Below are positions 8,845 to 17,340 of a DNA stretch of 64,000 bases, one piece after another. Position 1 is the stretch's first letter. Each line of letters opens with the position of its first letter. A model generated the notes under the pieces. The model saw only the letters and a program-made list of their open reading frames with translations, searched no databases and was not told the origin of the DNA. The translations under genes were made by a program, and so were the position numbers. This DNA comes from Streptomyces sp. NBC_00659 (GTDB taxonomy: Bacteria > Actinomycetota > Actinomycetes > Streptomycetales > Streptomycetaceae), in assembly GCF_036226925.1 (NCBI RefSeq), contig NZ_CP109031.1, forward strand, positions 4,402,001 to 4,466,000. The letters are read 5' to 3'.

Positions 8845-8916
8845 GTCATTGAGCTTCGGGGAACGGGGCACCGGTGAACCACTGGCCCGAGAGACAGTAT
8901 TCGTTAGGATCGGGCC

Positions 8917-9918
8917 ATGGCCATTCCCGGTACGCCGCCCCGGCATCGCGTCGTCGTCCTCGCTCTGGACGGTCTGATCCCCTTCGAGCTGGGCATTCCG
9001 CAGCGCATCTTCGGCAAGGCGCGGGACACCGACGGGCGCCCGCTGTACGAGGTCGTCACCTGCTCGGTCCGGTCGCCGGGCCCCGTGGAGACGGACGCGG
9101 ACTTCTCGGTCCTCGTCGGCAACGGACCCGAGGCGCTGGCCACCGCCGACACCGTCGTTGTCCCGGCCTCGTACGAACTGGGCCCCGTGGAGCAGGAGGG
9201 CATCCTGACCCCGGAGCTGGCGGCCGCCCTCACCCACATCCGTCCCGGCACCCGCCTCGTCTCCATCTGCACCGGCGGCTACGTCCTGGCCGCCGCCGGA
9301 TATCTCGACGGCCGCCCCGCCACCACGCACTGGATGCACGCCGAGCACTTCCAGCGGCTCTTCCCGAGCGTCAGCGTCGACGCGGACGTGCTCTTCGTCG
9401 ACGACGGAGACGTCCTCACCTCGGCCGGGGTCGCGGCCGGGATCGACCTGTGCCTGCATCTCGTACGCCGCGACCACGGCGCCGCCGTCGCCAACGAGGT
9501 GGCCCGCCGGACCGTCGTACCGCCGCACCGCGACGGCGGCCAGGCGCAGTACATCCAGCGCCCGGTCCCGGAGGCCGGCTCGGCCGGCACGACCGCCGCC
9601 CGCGCCTGGGCACTCGGCCGCCTCCACGAGCCGATCCAGCTGCGCGACATGGCCGAGCAGGAGTCCATGTCGGTGCGCACCTTCACCCGGCGTTTCCGCG
9701 AGGAGGTCGGTGTCAGCCCCGGCCAGTGGCTCACCCAGCAGCGCGTGGAACACGCCCGCCATCTCCTGGAGTCCAGCGACCTGTCCATCGACCACGTGGC
9801 CCGCGACGCCGGCTTCGGCACGGCCCAGTCGATGCGCCAGCACCTCCAGGCGACCCTCGGCGTCACCCCGACCACCTACCGGCGCACCTTCAGATCCGGC
9901 ACCGGAGCCGGCCGGTGA
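8917..9918 (+). CDS. GlxA-family transcriptional regulator (DJ-1/PfpI-like domain plus AraC HTH)
   Basis: This 333-aa regulator has an N-terminal class I glutamine amidotransferase-like domain (residues about 8-185, with SICTGGYVLAAAG at the nucleophile elbow). A C-terminal AraC/XylS double helix-turn-helix (about 225-330) includes SVRTFTRRFREEVGVSPGQWL and the second helix region AGFGTAQSMRQHL. The intact copy here has a decayed, internally deleted copy at 13753-13915. It diverges from the MFS gene by 72 bp, a usual arrangement for a local regulator and its target. Effector unknown. Confidence 0.85.
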   Translation: MAIPGTPPRHRVVVLALDGLIPFELGIPQRIFGKARDTDGRPLYEVVTCSVRSPGPVETDADFSVLVGNGPEALATADTVVVPASYELGPVEQEGILTPELAAALTHIRPGTRLVSICTGGYVLAAAGYLDGRPATTHWMHAEHFQRLFPSVSVDADVLFVDDGDVLTSAGVAAGIDLCLHLVRRDHGAAVANEVARRTVVPPHRDGGQAQYIQRPVPEAGSAGTTAARAWALGRLHEPIQLRDMAEQESMSVRTFTRRFREEVGVSPGQWLTQQRVEHARHLLESSDLSIDHVARDAGFGTAQSMRQHLQATLGVTPTTYRRTFRSGTGAGR

Positions 9919-9930
9919 CCTCCGACCGGC

Positions 9931-10306
9931 CGCCCCGGGCCCGGTTCAGGACCGCTCCGACACCCGTGAGGACCCCGCAGCCGATCAGCGCGGCCGAGGC
10001 CGGCGGGATGTCCTTCGGGATGCGGACCGCCTGCACCGCCTTCACCACCGTGCGTTCCGCGAAGGCGGAGTTGGCGGCGAACTGGTGGAGCGGCTCGCCC
10101 TAGCGCGCGAACGGCCGCTGCGGCATACCGATCGCCTTGCAGCACATCGTGGGCCGTCCCCGGTCGCACTCGGCGCAGGTCCCGCAGTTGGCGAGGGTGG
10201 ACAGCGCCACATGGTCGCCGGACTCGACATGGGTGACGCCCACGCCCACGGCCTCCACCACGTCCGCGCCCTCATGGCCGAGCACCACGGGAACAGGGAA
10301 GGGCAT
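9931..10306 (-). pseudogene. truncated Zn-alcohol dehydrogenase fragment
   Basis: This segment aligns without gaps to 14493-14868 inside the intact alcohol dehydrogenase gene, covering residues about 48-172. I counted 25 mismatches in 376 bp (about 93% identity). The codon for Ser116 has become TAG (10100-10102), and both the N-terminal 47 residues and the whole C-terminal half are missing. Homology stops at 10306, three bases before the GTG of the type VII-like cassette, so the cassette boundary falls exactly there. Confidence 0.85.
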
Positions 10307-10308
10307 CA

Positions 10309-10608
10309 GTGGCAGACCCGGACCTGACGGTCGACTACGACTTCCTCGCGGACTCCGAGCGATTGCTTGGCCAACTCAAAAGAACCTTCACGGATATCGA
10401 GAACCGTCGCGACGACATGCGTCAGCGCTGGGGCTCCGGTGCGATAGCTGACGCCATGGGCGATTTCGTCGACAACTGGGACGACTACCGCACCAAGCTC
10501 ATCGAGGGAATCGAGTCGGTCGGCCAGCAAGTAGCCGGCACCAAGAAGGCGTTCGAGAAACTCGACCATGAGCTGAGCAAGCGCGACGAAAAGAAGCAGA
10601 AGAAGTGA
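10309..10608 (+). CDS. WXG100-like / ESX-type small helical protein
   Basis: A 99-aa, almost wholly alpha-helical, charged protein starting at GTG. A central RWGSGAIADAM segment with a Trp-x-Gly turn separates two predicted helices, as in the WXG100 helical hairpin. The C-terminus is a Lys/Glu-rich tail (KRDEKKQKK). Size, turn and position directly before a larger protein with a type VII-type N-terminus support a role as its secretion partner. Stop and next start overlap as GTGA, implying coupled translation. No ESX ATPase (EccC) or EccD lies in this window, so export would depend on a machine elsewhere. Confidence 0.55.
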   Translation: MADPDLTVDYDFLADSERLLGQLKRTFTDIENRRDDMRQRWGSGAIADAMGDFVDNWDDYRTKLIEGIESVGQQVAGTKKAFEKLDHELSKRDEKKQKK

Positions 10609-11963
10609 CAGCGTCCAAACACCGCCCGGTCGACTGGCAGCCGCTATGCGATTCCGACCCGGTACCCGGCGACCCGGAGGAGATCCGCGCCGAGGTCCGC
10701 CACATGGTGTCGGTCGCCGAGAAGCTCAGGGACCAGGCCAAGAACCTCCAGGCCATCAGCAACGAGGACAAACTCAAGGGCAAATACGCCAAGAGCCTGC
10801 GCGAGGAGTCCTCCACCCTGGAGAAACACATGCGGGAGGTGGCCGGTCGTTACGAGCGCGTTCACGGTCACCTCACCACTTGGGCCAACGAGTTGGAGGA
10901 CTTCCAGTCCGACGCCGACAACGTACTGCGCCGGGCCAAGGAGAAGCGGGAAGAGATCGAGGCCGAGAAGGCGAAGGAGTCCGCCTCCGGCGACAAGAAC
11001 GCTCCGAATCCGTCCGTCAGCGGAACAGACCATGATCCACTGCAGGAATACCGGAATCAGCTGAACACTGTCACCGGCGAGCGCGACACCCGCGCCAACC
11101 ACCACGCGGGCAAGATCAAGGACGGTATCGATGACGTCATCGAGGACTCGTGGTGGGACGACGTCAAGGGCTGGGCCCATGACAATGCGGACCTGATCAA
11201 GGCCTTCATCGATGTTCTCGGCTGGGTGGCGACGGCGGCAGGCTTCCTGGCGCTGCTCATACCCGGTCTGAACTTGCTCGTTCTGGGCATCGCGATACTC
11301 ACGGTCGGGCTCAGACTCCTTCTGGTGGCATCCGGCGATGCCACCTGGACGGATGTCATCTTCGACGTCGTGGGTGCGCTGCTCGTGGTGGGTGGCCTCG
11401 GGGCCGCCGCGAAGCTTGCCGGCGGCGCCAAGGCCACCGTGGGTGCTGCTCAGACGGCCCGGACCGCCGGCCTGAGCAGAGGGCTCAGCGGCGTCAAGGG
11501 CGTCATGGACGACATGGGGCGGGTGATGACCAAACTGCCGGAAGGGCAGGGGCGGCAGGCCATCGGCGGGGCTCGTAACGCCATGCGCAAGTCCATCTCC
11601 CAGAACACCGGCCTGGTGGCCAAGGGACCGCTGAGCGTCAGCCCGCTGTCGACGTTGGCGCACCTCGGCGACAAGGAGATGGCGGGCATGGCGAAGATGC
11701 TGAAAGCGAACAAGGCCGTCTTCCCGGAGGCCGCGGGAGCCGCCGCGGGAGCCGCCGCGGACAAGGCTTACAGGTCCTACCAGGCGGGCCTCGGCGTCGC
11801 CTGGACCGGCATGGGGATGGACGTCATGGACAAGTCACTGGGCAAGAGCGACCTGACAAGCTACACCCACGAAAAGTTCGGGACCGGCGAGAAGCCGTAC
11901 AACGCGCCGTACTCCGACTGGAAGGACAACACCCTCAAGCCCGCCCCCGACACCCACTGGTAG
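10605..11963 (+). CDS. putative type VII-secreted effector-like protein
   Basis: This 452-aa protein begins with a helical domain containing VPGDPEEIRAEVRHMV, the pattern of the putative T7SS-secretion-signal domain (PGDP-x-helix) of Streptomyces effectors. A long coiled coil follows (about residues 30-125), then a DSWWDDVKGW segment and a strongly hydrophobic region (about 195-275: two to three potential membrane or pore-forming helices). A Gly/Ala-rich linker and a tail ending KPAPDTHW complete it. I recognise no nuclease, ADP-ribosyltransferase or other toxin domain. The tail may be an unrecognised module, or the hydrophobic region may be the active part. It is coupled to the preceding small helical protein. 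Confidence 0.6.
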   Translation: MTASKHRPVDWQPLCDSDPVPGDPEEIRAEVRHMVSVAEKLRDQAKNLQAISNEDKLKGKYAKSLREESSTLEKHMREVAGRYERVHGHLTTWANELEDFQSDADNVLRRAKEKREEIEAEKAKESASGDKNAPNPSVSGTDHDPLQEYRNQLNTVTGERDTRANHHAGKIKDGIDDVIEDSWWDDVKGWAHDNADLIKAFIDVLGWVATAAGFLALLIPGLNLLVLGIAILTVGLRLLLVASGDATWTDVIFDVVGALLVVGGLGAAAKLAGGAKATVGAAQTARTAGLSRGLSGVKGVMDDMGRVMTKLPEGQGRQAIGGARNAMRKSISQNTGLVAKGPLSVSPLSTLAHLGDKEMAGMAKMLKANKAVFPEAAGAAAGAAADKAYRSYQAGLGVAWTGMGMDVMDKSLGKSDLTSYTHEKFGTGEKPYNAPYSDWKDNTLKPAPDTHW

Positions 11964-11977
11964 CAAGAAGGAAGACC

Positions 11978-12391
11978 ATGGATCTGCACTCGGCACAACG
12001 CATCACCGAGGCGGAAGAGGGCCGCACCGGACTCGGCACCGGTCCCAACCGTCGGCTCCGGCTCACCCTGATCATCGGAATGCCCCTGGTCTTCCCAGTA
12101 TTCGGGATCATGATCCTGGTGCCGAAGTCCCTGATGAACGACGTCCTTTACGTCTATGAGGCCGGGATCGTCGGCTGCCTCCTGCACTACGTCCGGGTCT
12201 TCGCGAAGTACCCCCGGCACGCGGGCCGTCCGCCCTACCTCACCCGGGATCTCGCCATGGGCGGCGGCTTCTTCCTGCCCTCGATGTTCCTGGGTTTCTG
12301 GCCGGGCATATTCGCCGCCCCGGCGTGGGCGGTCTTCGTCGGCGTCGCCTACGCGTTGGAAGAGAGGCGGGAGCGCCGTGGCCACCACTGA
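11978..12391 (+). CDS. small membrane protein of the type VII-like cassette
   Basis: A 137-aa protein with an AAGAAGGAAG ribosome site just before ATG. Three to four hydrophobic segments are visible: LTLIIGMPLVFPVFGIMILV, VYEAGIVGCLLHYV, a segment containing GGGFFLPSMFLGFWPG, and APAWAVFVGVAYAL. No family is recognised. In effector cassettes a membrane protein after the effector is often the immunity factor, which would fit a pore-forming effector; this is inference. Its last codons overlap the next gene. Confidence 0.55.
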   Translation: MDLHSAQRITEAEEGRTGLGTGPNRRLRLTLIIGMPLVFPVFGIMILVPKSLMNDVLYVYEAGIVGCLLHYVRVFAKYPRHAGRPPYLTRDLAMGGGFFLPSMFLGFWPGIFAAPAWAVFVGVAYALEERRERRGHH

Positions 12392-13010
12392 GCACCACCG
12401 GTCCCCGACCGGCTTCAACCTGGTGCCACCGCCCGGCTGGGACGTGATTCCGCTACGCACCGGTACCCAGGAAGCGATGGACCGCATCGTCCGCAAGGCC
12501 GTCGCGCAGCTGCCCGTCGGCTTTCCCAAGGACGACATTCCGCAGGCCCGGCTGAAGCTCGTCAAAGAGATGAAGAAGGTTGTCCGCCAGGCCCGCGCCA
12601 AGGGGGGTATGACCCTCTACCTCCCCACCGAACGTCTCCACGGCGTCGCGCTGCCCGTCTCGATCGTCGCCTCCGAACCGATCTAGATTCCGAGGGCCAG
12701 GCCCGACAGCGGGCCGGAAGCGGTCCTGCTCGCGCTCGCCTCCGAGACCCCCGGAGCCGAGATGCGGGAACTCGACCACGCGGCAGCCCTGCGCTCGGAA
12801 CGAGATGTCCCCGCCGACACCGCAAAGGGCATCGACGCCGCTCACCGCCGGGTCGAGTACTTCGTGCCGATCCCGGACAGCACTCCTGACCAGTACTGCA
12901 CCTTCTCCTTCAGCGCCCTGATCGCGCCCGGCTCGGATCCCGCCTTCTACGACACCCTCGTGGAGCTGTTCGACGCCGTGATGAGCACCTTCCGCTGGAG
13001 CTATGCCTGA
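12378..13010 (+). pseudogene. type VII cassette accessory gene split by an in-frame amber codon
   Basis: Reading begins at GTG (VATTEHHRSPTGFNLVPPPG) after GGGAG and overlaps the upstream stop. After 102 residues a TAG at 12684-12686 interrupts the frame. The same frame then continues uninterrupted for another 108 codons with normal codon bias to a TGA at 13010. The second half (YFVPIPDSTPDQYCTFSFSAL, then LVELFDAVMSTFRW) looks like the C-terminal half of the same small alpha/beta protein family as the next gene. A single nonsense mutation is the simplest explanation. Amber read-through or a sequencing error are alternatives. It resembles ESX-associated chaperone-like accessory proteins only in context. 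Confidence 0.6.
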
Positions 13011-13051
13011 ACACTCCCCCCTGCCCGTGCCCCTGACGAAAGAGACCGCTC

Positions 13052-13693
13052 ATGTCCGACGGCACCCTGTGGAGCGCCGACCTCGGTGCACCACTGCACA
13101 TCGACACGGATGCCAACCCAGGCCTCTGGGGCTATCTCCACCTCCGGATCGACAAGAAGACCTTCAAGGAATGGCTGGACCAGCACCTGCTCGGCCTGGC
13201 CGCCATCCACGGCATTGAGCTCACCCGCAAGCTCCGCCGATTCCACAAAAATTTCTACGAGCAGACGCTGGTGACGCTCCGTGACAAGCTCCAGGCCGAC
13301 GAGGCGTTCATCTACCACCCCGTTCCGCTGACCTGCATGCCTCTGGTGATGCACGCCACCCGCCTCCACTGCGAGGCCCGTGACGCGGCATCCTGTGAGG
13401 GAGTCACCGCGTTCACGGTGCCGCACCCGGAGATCCCCGAGTGGCAGCAGCGAACCGGCAGCATTCCGTTCGCCTCTCCACACCTGGGCGCGGACGGGGT
13501 CCGGGTCACCCGCTCCTACCCTGCGGACAACACCATCATGATGACCTCGGTGACGTACCACTGGCACACCCCGCCCGGCCTCCCCGACGTCCTGCTCCGC
13601 GGGCACCACGACGATCCGGAAGTGATCGCCGCGGCAATGGAGGCACTGGACGACTTCGCGCGAACGCTCCGGCTTCCTGGGGCGGCCCATTGA
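13052..13693 (+). CDS. uncharacterised type VII cassette accessory protein
   Basis: A 213-aa cytosolic-looking protein with no signal peptide or membrane segment. The layout (N-terminal basic helical region, a beta-rich middle containing VTAFTVPHPEIPEWQ, then VTYHWHTPPG and a final helix EVIAAAMEALDDFARTL) parallels the split gene just upstream, whose C-terminus also ends in a beta strand plus helix. The two may be paralogues acting as chaperone or immunity proteins for the effector. No database family is recognised. Confidence 0.5.
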   Translation: MSDGTLWSADLGAPLHIDTDANPGLWGYLHLRIDKKTFKEWLDQHLLGLAAIHGIELTRKLRRFHKNFYEQTLVTLRDKLQADEAFIYHPVPLTCMPLVMHATRLHCEARDAASCEGVTAFTVPHPEIPEWQQRTGSIPFASPHLGADGVRVTRSYPADNTIMMTSVTYHWHTPPGLPDVLLRGHHDDPEVIAAAMEALDDFARTLRLPGAAH

Positions 13694-13752
13694 CCGACGC
13701 TGCCGGGGGCGGACTCGAACGGTGAGGGCATCAAGCGGCGCTTGAGGAGCGA

Positions 13753-13915
13753 CCGGATCCCCTTCGAGCCGGGCATTCCGCAGCGCGTCTTCGGCAAGGC
13801 GCGGGACACCGACGGGCAGCCGCTCCACGAGGTCGTCACCTGCTCGGTCCGGCCGCCCGGCCCGGTACCGGCGCACCTTCGGGTCGGGCACGGGAGCCGA
13901 CGGAGCCGACGGCGG
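13753..13915 (+). pseudogene. internally deleted GlxA-type regulator remnant
   Basis: The first part aligns with codons about 19-55 of the intact regulator at 8917-9918 (for example CCCCTTCGAG then GGGCATTCCGCAGCG). It then jumps directly to the last codons (TACCGGCGCACCTTC). About 270 codons are deleted and no open frame remains. It stands immediately before the intact alcohol dehydrogenase, the mirror image of the left flank where the regulator is intact and the dehydrogenase is broken. Confidence 0.8.
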
Positions 13916-13959
13916 GAACTCCCTTGTCTCAAGAACGACATGACGGCCCGAAACCGTCT

Positions 13960-15009
13960 CTAGAACGTCAGCACCGCCCTCGCCACCTTCCCCGCGTGCG
14001 CGTCCTCGGCCGCCCTCTCGAAGTCCTCGACCGGGTACGTCGCCGTCACCAACTCGTCGAGCAGCAACCGGCCTTCGCGGTACAGCTCGGCGTACAGGGC
14101 GATGTCCCGCTGGGGGCGGGACGAGCCGTAGCGGCAGCCCAGGATGGACTTGTCGAGGTACATCGACGAGACGAGGAAGGAGGCCTCGGCCGTCGCCGGG
14201 GGGACGCCGAGCAGGATCGCCTGGCCGTGCCGGTCGAGCGCGTCGACGGCCTGGCGGATGAGTTCGACGCGGCCGACGCATTCGAAGGCGTGCTGGGCTC
14301 CGGTGGGCAGGATGTCCTTCACCCCGTCCACCGAGGTGAGGAAGTGCGTCGCGCCGAACCTGCGGGCCACGTCCTCCTTGGCGGGATTGGAGTCGACGGC
14401 GACGATCCGCAGGGCGCCCGCGAGCCGGGCGCCCTGGATGACATTGAGACCGATGCCGCCGGTGCCGATGACCAGGACGGTGTCGCCGCGGTCGACCCGG
14501 GCCCGGTTCAGGACCGCTCCGACGCCCGTCAGGACCCCGCAGCCGATCAGCGCGGCCGAGGTCAGCGGAATGTCCTTCGGGATCCGGACCGCCTGCACCG
14601 CCTTCACCACCGTGCGCTCCGCGAAGGCCGAGTTGGCGGCGAACTGGTGGAGCGGCCGGCCCGAGCGCGCGAACGGCCGCTGCGGCATGCCGATCGCCTT
14701 GCGGCACATCGTGGGCCGCCCCCGGTCGCACTCCGCGCAGGTCCCGCAGTTGGCGAGGGTGGACAGCGCCACATGGTCGCCGGGCGCGACATGGGTGACG
14801 CCCGCGCCCACGGCCTCCACCACGCCCGCCCCCTCATGACCGAGGACCACGGGAACGGGGAAGGGGATGGTCCCGTCCACCACGGAGAGATCGCTGTGGC
14901 AGAGTCCCGCCGCGACGATCGCCACCTGAACCTCTCCGGGCCCTGGATCGCGTATCTCCAGGTCGTCCACGACCTGGGTCCTCTTCCCGTCGAAGATCAC
15001 GCCTCGCAT
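13960..15009 (-). CDS. NAD(P)-dependent Zn alcohol dehydrogenase
   Basis: A 349-aa medium-chain dehydrogenase with a GGGAG ribosome site before ATG. Catalytic zinc ligands are visible as Cys37 (GLCHSD), His58-Glu59 (GHEGAG) and Cys157 (IGCGVLTGVG). Four structural-zinc cysteines occur at 88, 91, 94 and 102 (NCGTCAEC and TMC). The nucleotide-binding motif is GTGGIGLNV at 182-190. It oxidises an alcohol to an aldehyde or ketone in the cytosol; the class resembles mycothiol-dependent and aryl/alkyl alcohol dehydrogenases. Acyl-CoA dehydrogenase and SDR genes lie upstream in the same direction, with a 100-bp gap. Confidence 0.85.
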   Translation of the reverse strand: MRGVIFDGKRTQVVDDLEIRDPGPGEVQVAIVAAGLCHSDLSVVDGTIPFPVPVVLGHEGAGVVEAVGAGVTHVAPGDHVALSTLANCGTCAECDRGRPTMCRKAIGMPQRPFARSGRPLHQFAANSAFAERTVVKAVQAVRIPKDIPLTSAALIGCGVLTGVGAVLNRARVDRGDTVLVIGTGGIGLNVIQGARLAGALRIVAVDSNPAKEDVARRFGATHFLTSVDGVKDILPTGAQHAFECVGRVELIRQAVDALDRHGQAILLGVPPATAEASFLVSSMYLDKSILGCRYGSSRPQRDIALYAELYREGRLLLDELVTATYPVEDFERAAEDAHAGKVARAVLTF

Positions 15010-15109
15010 CGCGCCGGCTCCCCTCTTCCCGGGCCAACCCGGGCTGTCCGTGGGCTGTTCCCGGTCCGCGCCGGGCCGTTCTCGTGCCGTATCCGGCCGT
15101 CCTGCCCGC

Positions 15110-16300
15110 TCATGGCCGGCCCCGGGGTTCCCTCGGCAGGCCGAGCGCGCGCTCGGCGATGATCGTGCGCTGGATCTCGTCCGAGCCGCCGTAGATCGTG
15201 TCGGCACGGCTGAAGAGGAACAGGTGCTGGGCGGCGTCCAGTTCGTAGGGCAGCGCGGCCGACCGGTCCGCCGGACCCGCCGCCGCGGCGGCCCCCCGTA
15301 CCTGGACCGCCAGTTCACCGAGCCGCCGGTGCCAGCCGCCCCACAGCAGCTTCGCCACACTCGGCGCCCCCTCGCCCCCGGAGCCGCCGGCCCTCCCAGG
15401 GCTTCCCGGGCCCTCGGAACCGCCCAGGGTGCGCAGGGCGTTCCATCGCATCGTGCGCAGCTCGGCCCACGAGCGCACGAGCCGGTCGCGTACGACGGGA
15501 TCCCCGGCCGCTCCCGTCGCGACGGCCGTCCGCAGCACGCGTCCCAACTCCTCGGCGAATCCGATCTGCTGGGCCAGCGTGGAGACCCCGCGCTCGAAAC
15601 CGAGCAGGCTCATGGCGACCCGCCAGCCGTTCCCCTCGCCGCCGACCACGTGCCCGGCCCGGGCCACCGCCCCGTCGAAGAACACCTCGTTGAAGTCGCT
15701 GGTGCCGGTCAGCTGGCGGATCGGACGGACCTCGACGCGGCCGGGCTGGTCCATGGGGACGAGGAGGAAGGACAGGCCGTGGTGGCGGGTGGACCCCGGC
15801 TCCGTGCGGGCGAGCACGAAGCACCAGTCGGCCTCGTGGGCGAGCGAGGTCCAGGTCTTCTGCCCCGTGATCCGGTACTCCCCCGTGTCCGTCGCCCGTG
15901 CGGCGGTCGTCCGGACGCCCGCCAGGTCGGAGCCCGCGCCGGGTTCGCTGTATCCCTGGCACCACAGCTCCCGGCCCTCGGCGATCGGCGGCAGGAAGCG
16001 GCGCTTCTGCTCCGGTGTCCCGTGCGCGATGAGCGTGGGCGCCAGCAGGTTCTCGCCGATGTGCCCGGAGCGGGCCGGCGCCCTGGATCGGGCGTACTCC
16101 TCGGCCCACACGACCTGACGGGTCAGGTCCGCACGCCGGTTGCCGTACCCGTCCTCCTGCCAGCCGAGTCCGATCCAGCCGCCCTTCCCGAGTTCCCGCT
16201 CCCAGTCGCGGCGCCCGGGGGTGCCGGTCAGACGCTCCTCCAGCCAGGCCCGCGCCTCGCGCCGGAAGGCCTCGTCCTGCGGGCCGAATGCGAAATCCAC
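15110..16300 (-). CDS. acyl-CoA dehydrogenase
   Basis: A 396-aa FAD flavoprotein starting at GTG (VDFAFGPQDEAF) behind a strong GGAGGAG site. The N-terminal helical domain contains GLGWQEDGYGN. The middle domain has CQGYSEPGAGSDLAGVRT and TGQKTWTSLAHEADW, and the C-terminal domain ends GGSDEIQRTIIAERALGLPRE with the FAD-contact GGSDEIQ. It introduces a double bond alpha-beta to the CoA thioester. The next gene upstream is an SDR 32 bp away, so the two are co-transcribed from the operator at 17267. A Gly/Ser-rich insertion (about residues 308-325) is unusual for the family. Confidence 0.88.
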   Translation of the reverse strand: MDFAFGPQDEAFRREARAWLEERLTGTPGRRDWERELGKGGWIGLGWQEDGYGNRRADLTRQVVWAEEYARSRAPARSGHIGENLLAPTLIAHGTPEQKRRFLPPIAEGRELWCQGYSEPGAGSDLAGVRTTAARATDTGEYRITGQKTWTSLAHEADWCFVLARTEPGSTRHHGLSFLLVPMDQPGRVEVRPIRQLTGTSDFNEVFFDGAVARAGHVVGGEGNGWRVAMSLLGFERGVSTLAQQIGFAEELGRVLRTAVATGAAGDPVVRDRLVRSWAELRTMRWNALRTLGGSEGPGSPGRAGGSGGEGAPSVAKLLWGGWHRRLGELAVQVRGAAAAAGPADRSAALPYELDAAQHLFLFSRADTIYGGSDEIQRTIIAERALGLPREPRGRP

Positions 16301-16332
16301 GCGCTCTCCTCCCACCGCGCCCGGGGGCACGA

Positions 16333-17244
16333 TCACGCGTTGGGGCGCGCCTTGTCCGCCGCCGCCCGCGCCATCGCCTCCAGTTGTTCCAGCAGCGGCA
16401 TCGGATCGACGCCGACGGTCCCGGGCAGGAAGTCGGCGATCCTCTCCGGGGTCCAGGCGCCCTCGGCGTATCCGGCGCGCAGTTCGCGCGGCTGGGCCCA
16501 TACGGCGATCTTGGGTCCGGCGATCGTGTAGACCTGCCCGGTGATGCGTTCCGCGCGGGCGCGGTCCGACAGCAGGTAGACCACGAGCGCGGCCACGTCC
16601 TCCGGTTCGCCGATCTCCTTCAGCTCCATGGGCACGTTCGCCGACATGCGGGTACGGGCGACGGGCGCGACCGCGTTCGCGGTGACCCCGTACTTGTGCA
16701 GTCCAAGAGCCGCGCTGCGCACCAGTGAGATGATTCCGCCCTTCGCCGCGCTGTAGTTGGCCTGCGCGACCGATCCCTGGTGGTTGCCGCTGGTGAAGCC
16801 GATCAGCGTGCCCGAGCCCTGCTTGCGCATCACCGCCGAGGCGGCCCGGAAGAGCGTGAACGTGCCCTTGAGATGAGTGGCGACGACCGGGTCCCACTCC
16901 TGCTCGGACATGTTGAAGAGCATCCGCTCACGCAGGATGCCGGCCACGCACACCACACCGTCGATCCGCCCGTACGAGGCGAGCGCGGTGTCGACGACCC
17001 GCTGCCCGCCCGCCATCGTCGAGATGTCGTCGGCCACCGCGACCGCTTCCCCGCCGGCCGCCTCGATCTCCTTGACGACGGTGTCGGCGACCGAACTCGT
17101 GGGCTCGCCGCCCTCGACGGACACGCCGTAGTCGTTCACGACGACGCGTGCGCCCTCGGCGGCCGCGGCGAGGGCGACCGCCCGGCCTATCCCCCGGCCC
17201 GCGCCCGTGACGGCGACGACCTTGCCCGCAAGGAAGTTCCCCAT
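16333..17244 (-). CDS. SDR family oxidoreductase (3-hydroxyacyl-CoA dehydrogenase-like)
   Basis: A 303-aa short-chain dehydrogenase. TGAGRGIGRAVALAAAAEG near residue 12 is the cofactor loop and VVVNDYG follows strand 2, the spacing seen in the HSD17B4/MFE-2 3-hydroxyacyl-CoA dehydrogenase type. Catalytic residues lie in IGFTSGNHQGSVAQANYSAAKGG (Ser, Tyr, Lys). It is the first gene of a leftward unit with acyl-CoA dehydrogenase and perhaps the alcohol dehydrogenase, and its promoter carries an operator copy. Substrate not defined. Confidence 0.85.
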   Translation of the reverse strand: MGNFLAGKVVAVTGAGRGIGRAVALAAAAEGARVVVNDYGVSVEGGEPTSSVADTVVKEIEAAGGEAVAVADDISTMAGGQRVVDTALASYGRIDGVVCVAGILRERMLFNMSEQEWDPVVATHLKGTFTLFRAASAVMRKQGSGTLIGFTSGNHQGSVAQANYSAAKGGIISLVRSAALGLHKYGVTANAVAPVARTRMSANVPMELKEIGEPEDVAALVVYLLSDRARAERITGQVYTIAGPKIAVWAQPRELRAGYAEGAWTPERIADFLPGTVGVDPMPLLEQLEAMARAAADKARPNA

Positions 17245-17266
17245 GCCCGGCCCCTTCCCGCAGTTT

Positions 17267-17281
17267 CTGACGGTCCGTTAG
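17267..17281. promoter_or_regulatory. CTGAC-N5-GTCAG operator, copy 5 (one mismatch)
   Basis: CTGACGGTCCGTTAG has one arm mismatch and lies in the 96-bp divergent gap between the SDR and cyclase genes, 22 bp upstream of the SDR start. A degenerate half site (CCCGTCAG) at 17302-17309 sits nearer the cyclase gene, so both directions could be controlled. Confidence 0.55.
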
Positions 17282-17340
17282 ATTCAACTCGGATTCTACG
17301 ACCCGTCAGATGCCTGGAGACAAGCCCCTGGGGAGGACTC

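Noticed and set aside
8845..9843. Upstream extension of the MFS reading frame through the divergent GlxA gene
   Set aside because: The extension lacks membrane or MFS features; the GTG at 8844 gives a normal-length transporter.
9931..13915. Interpretation of the cassette as an insertion sequence or integrated plasmid
   Set aside because: No transposase, integrase or terminal inverted repeats are present; the flanks are duplicated chromosomal genes instead.
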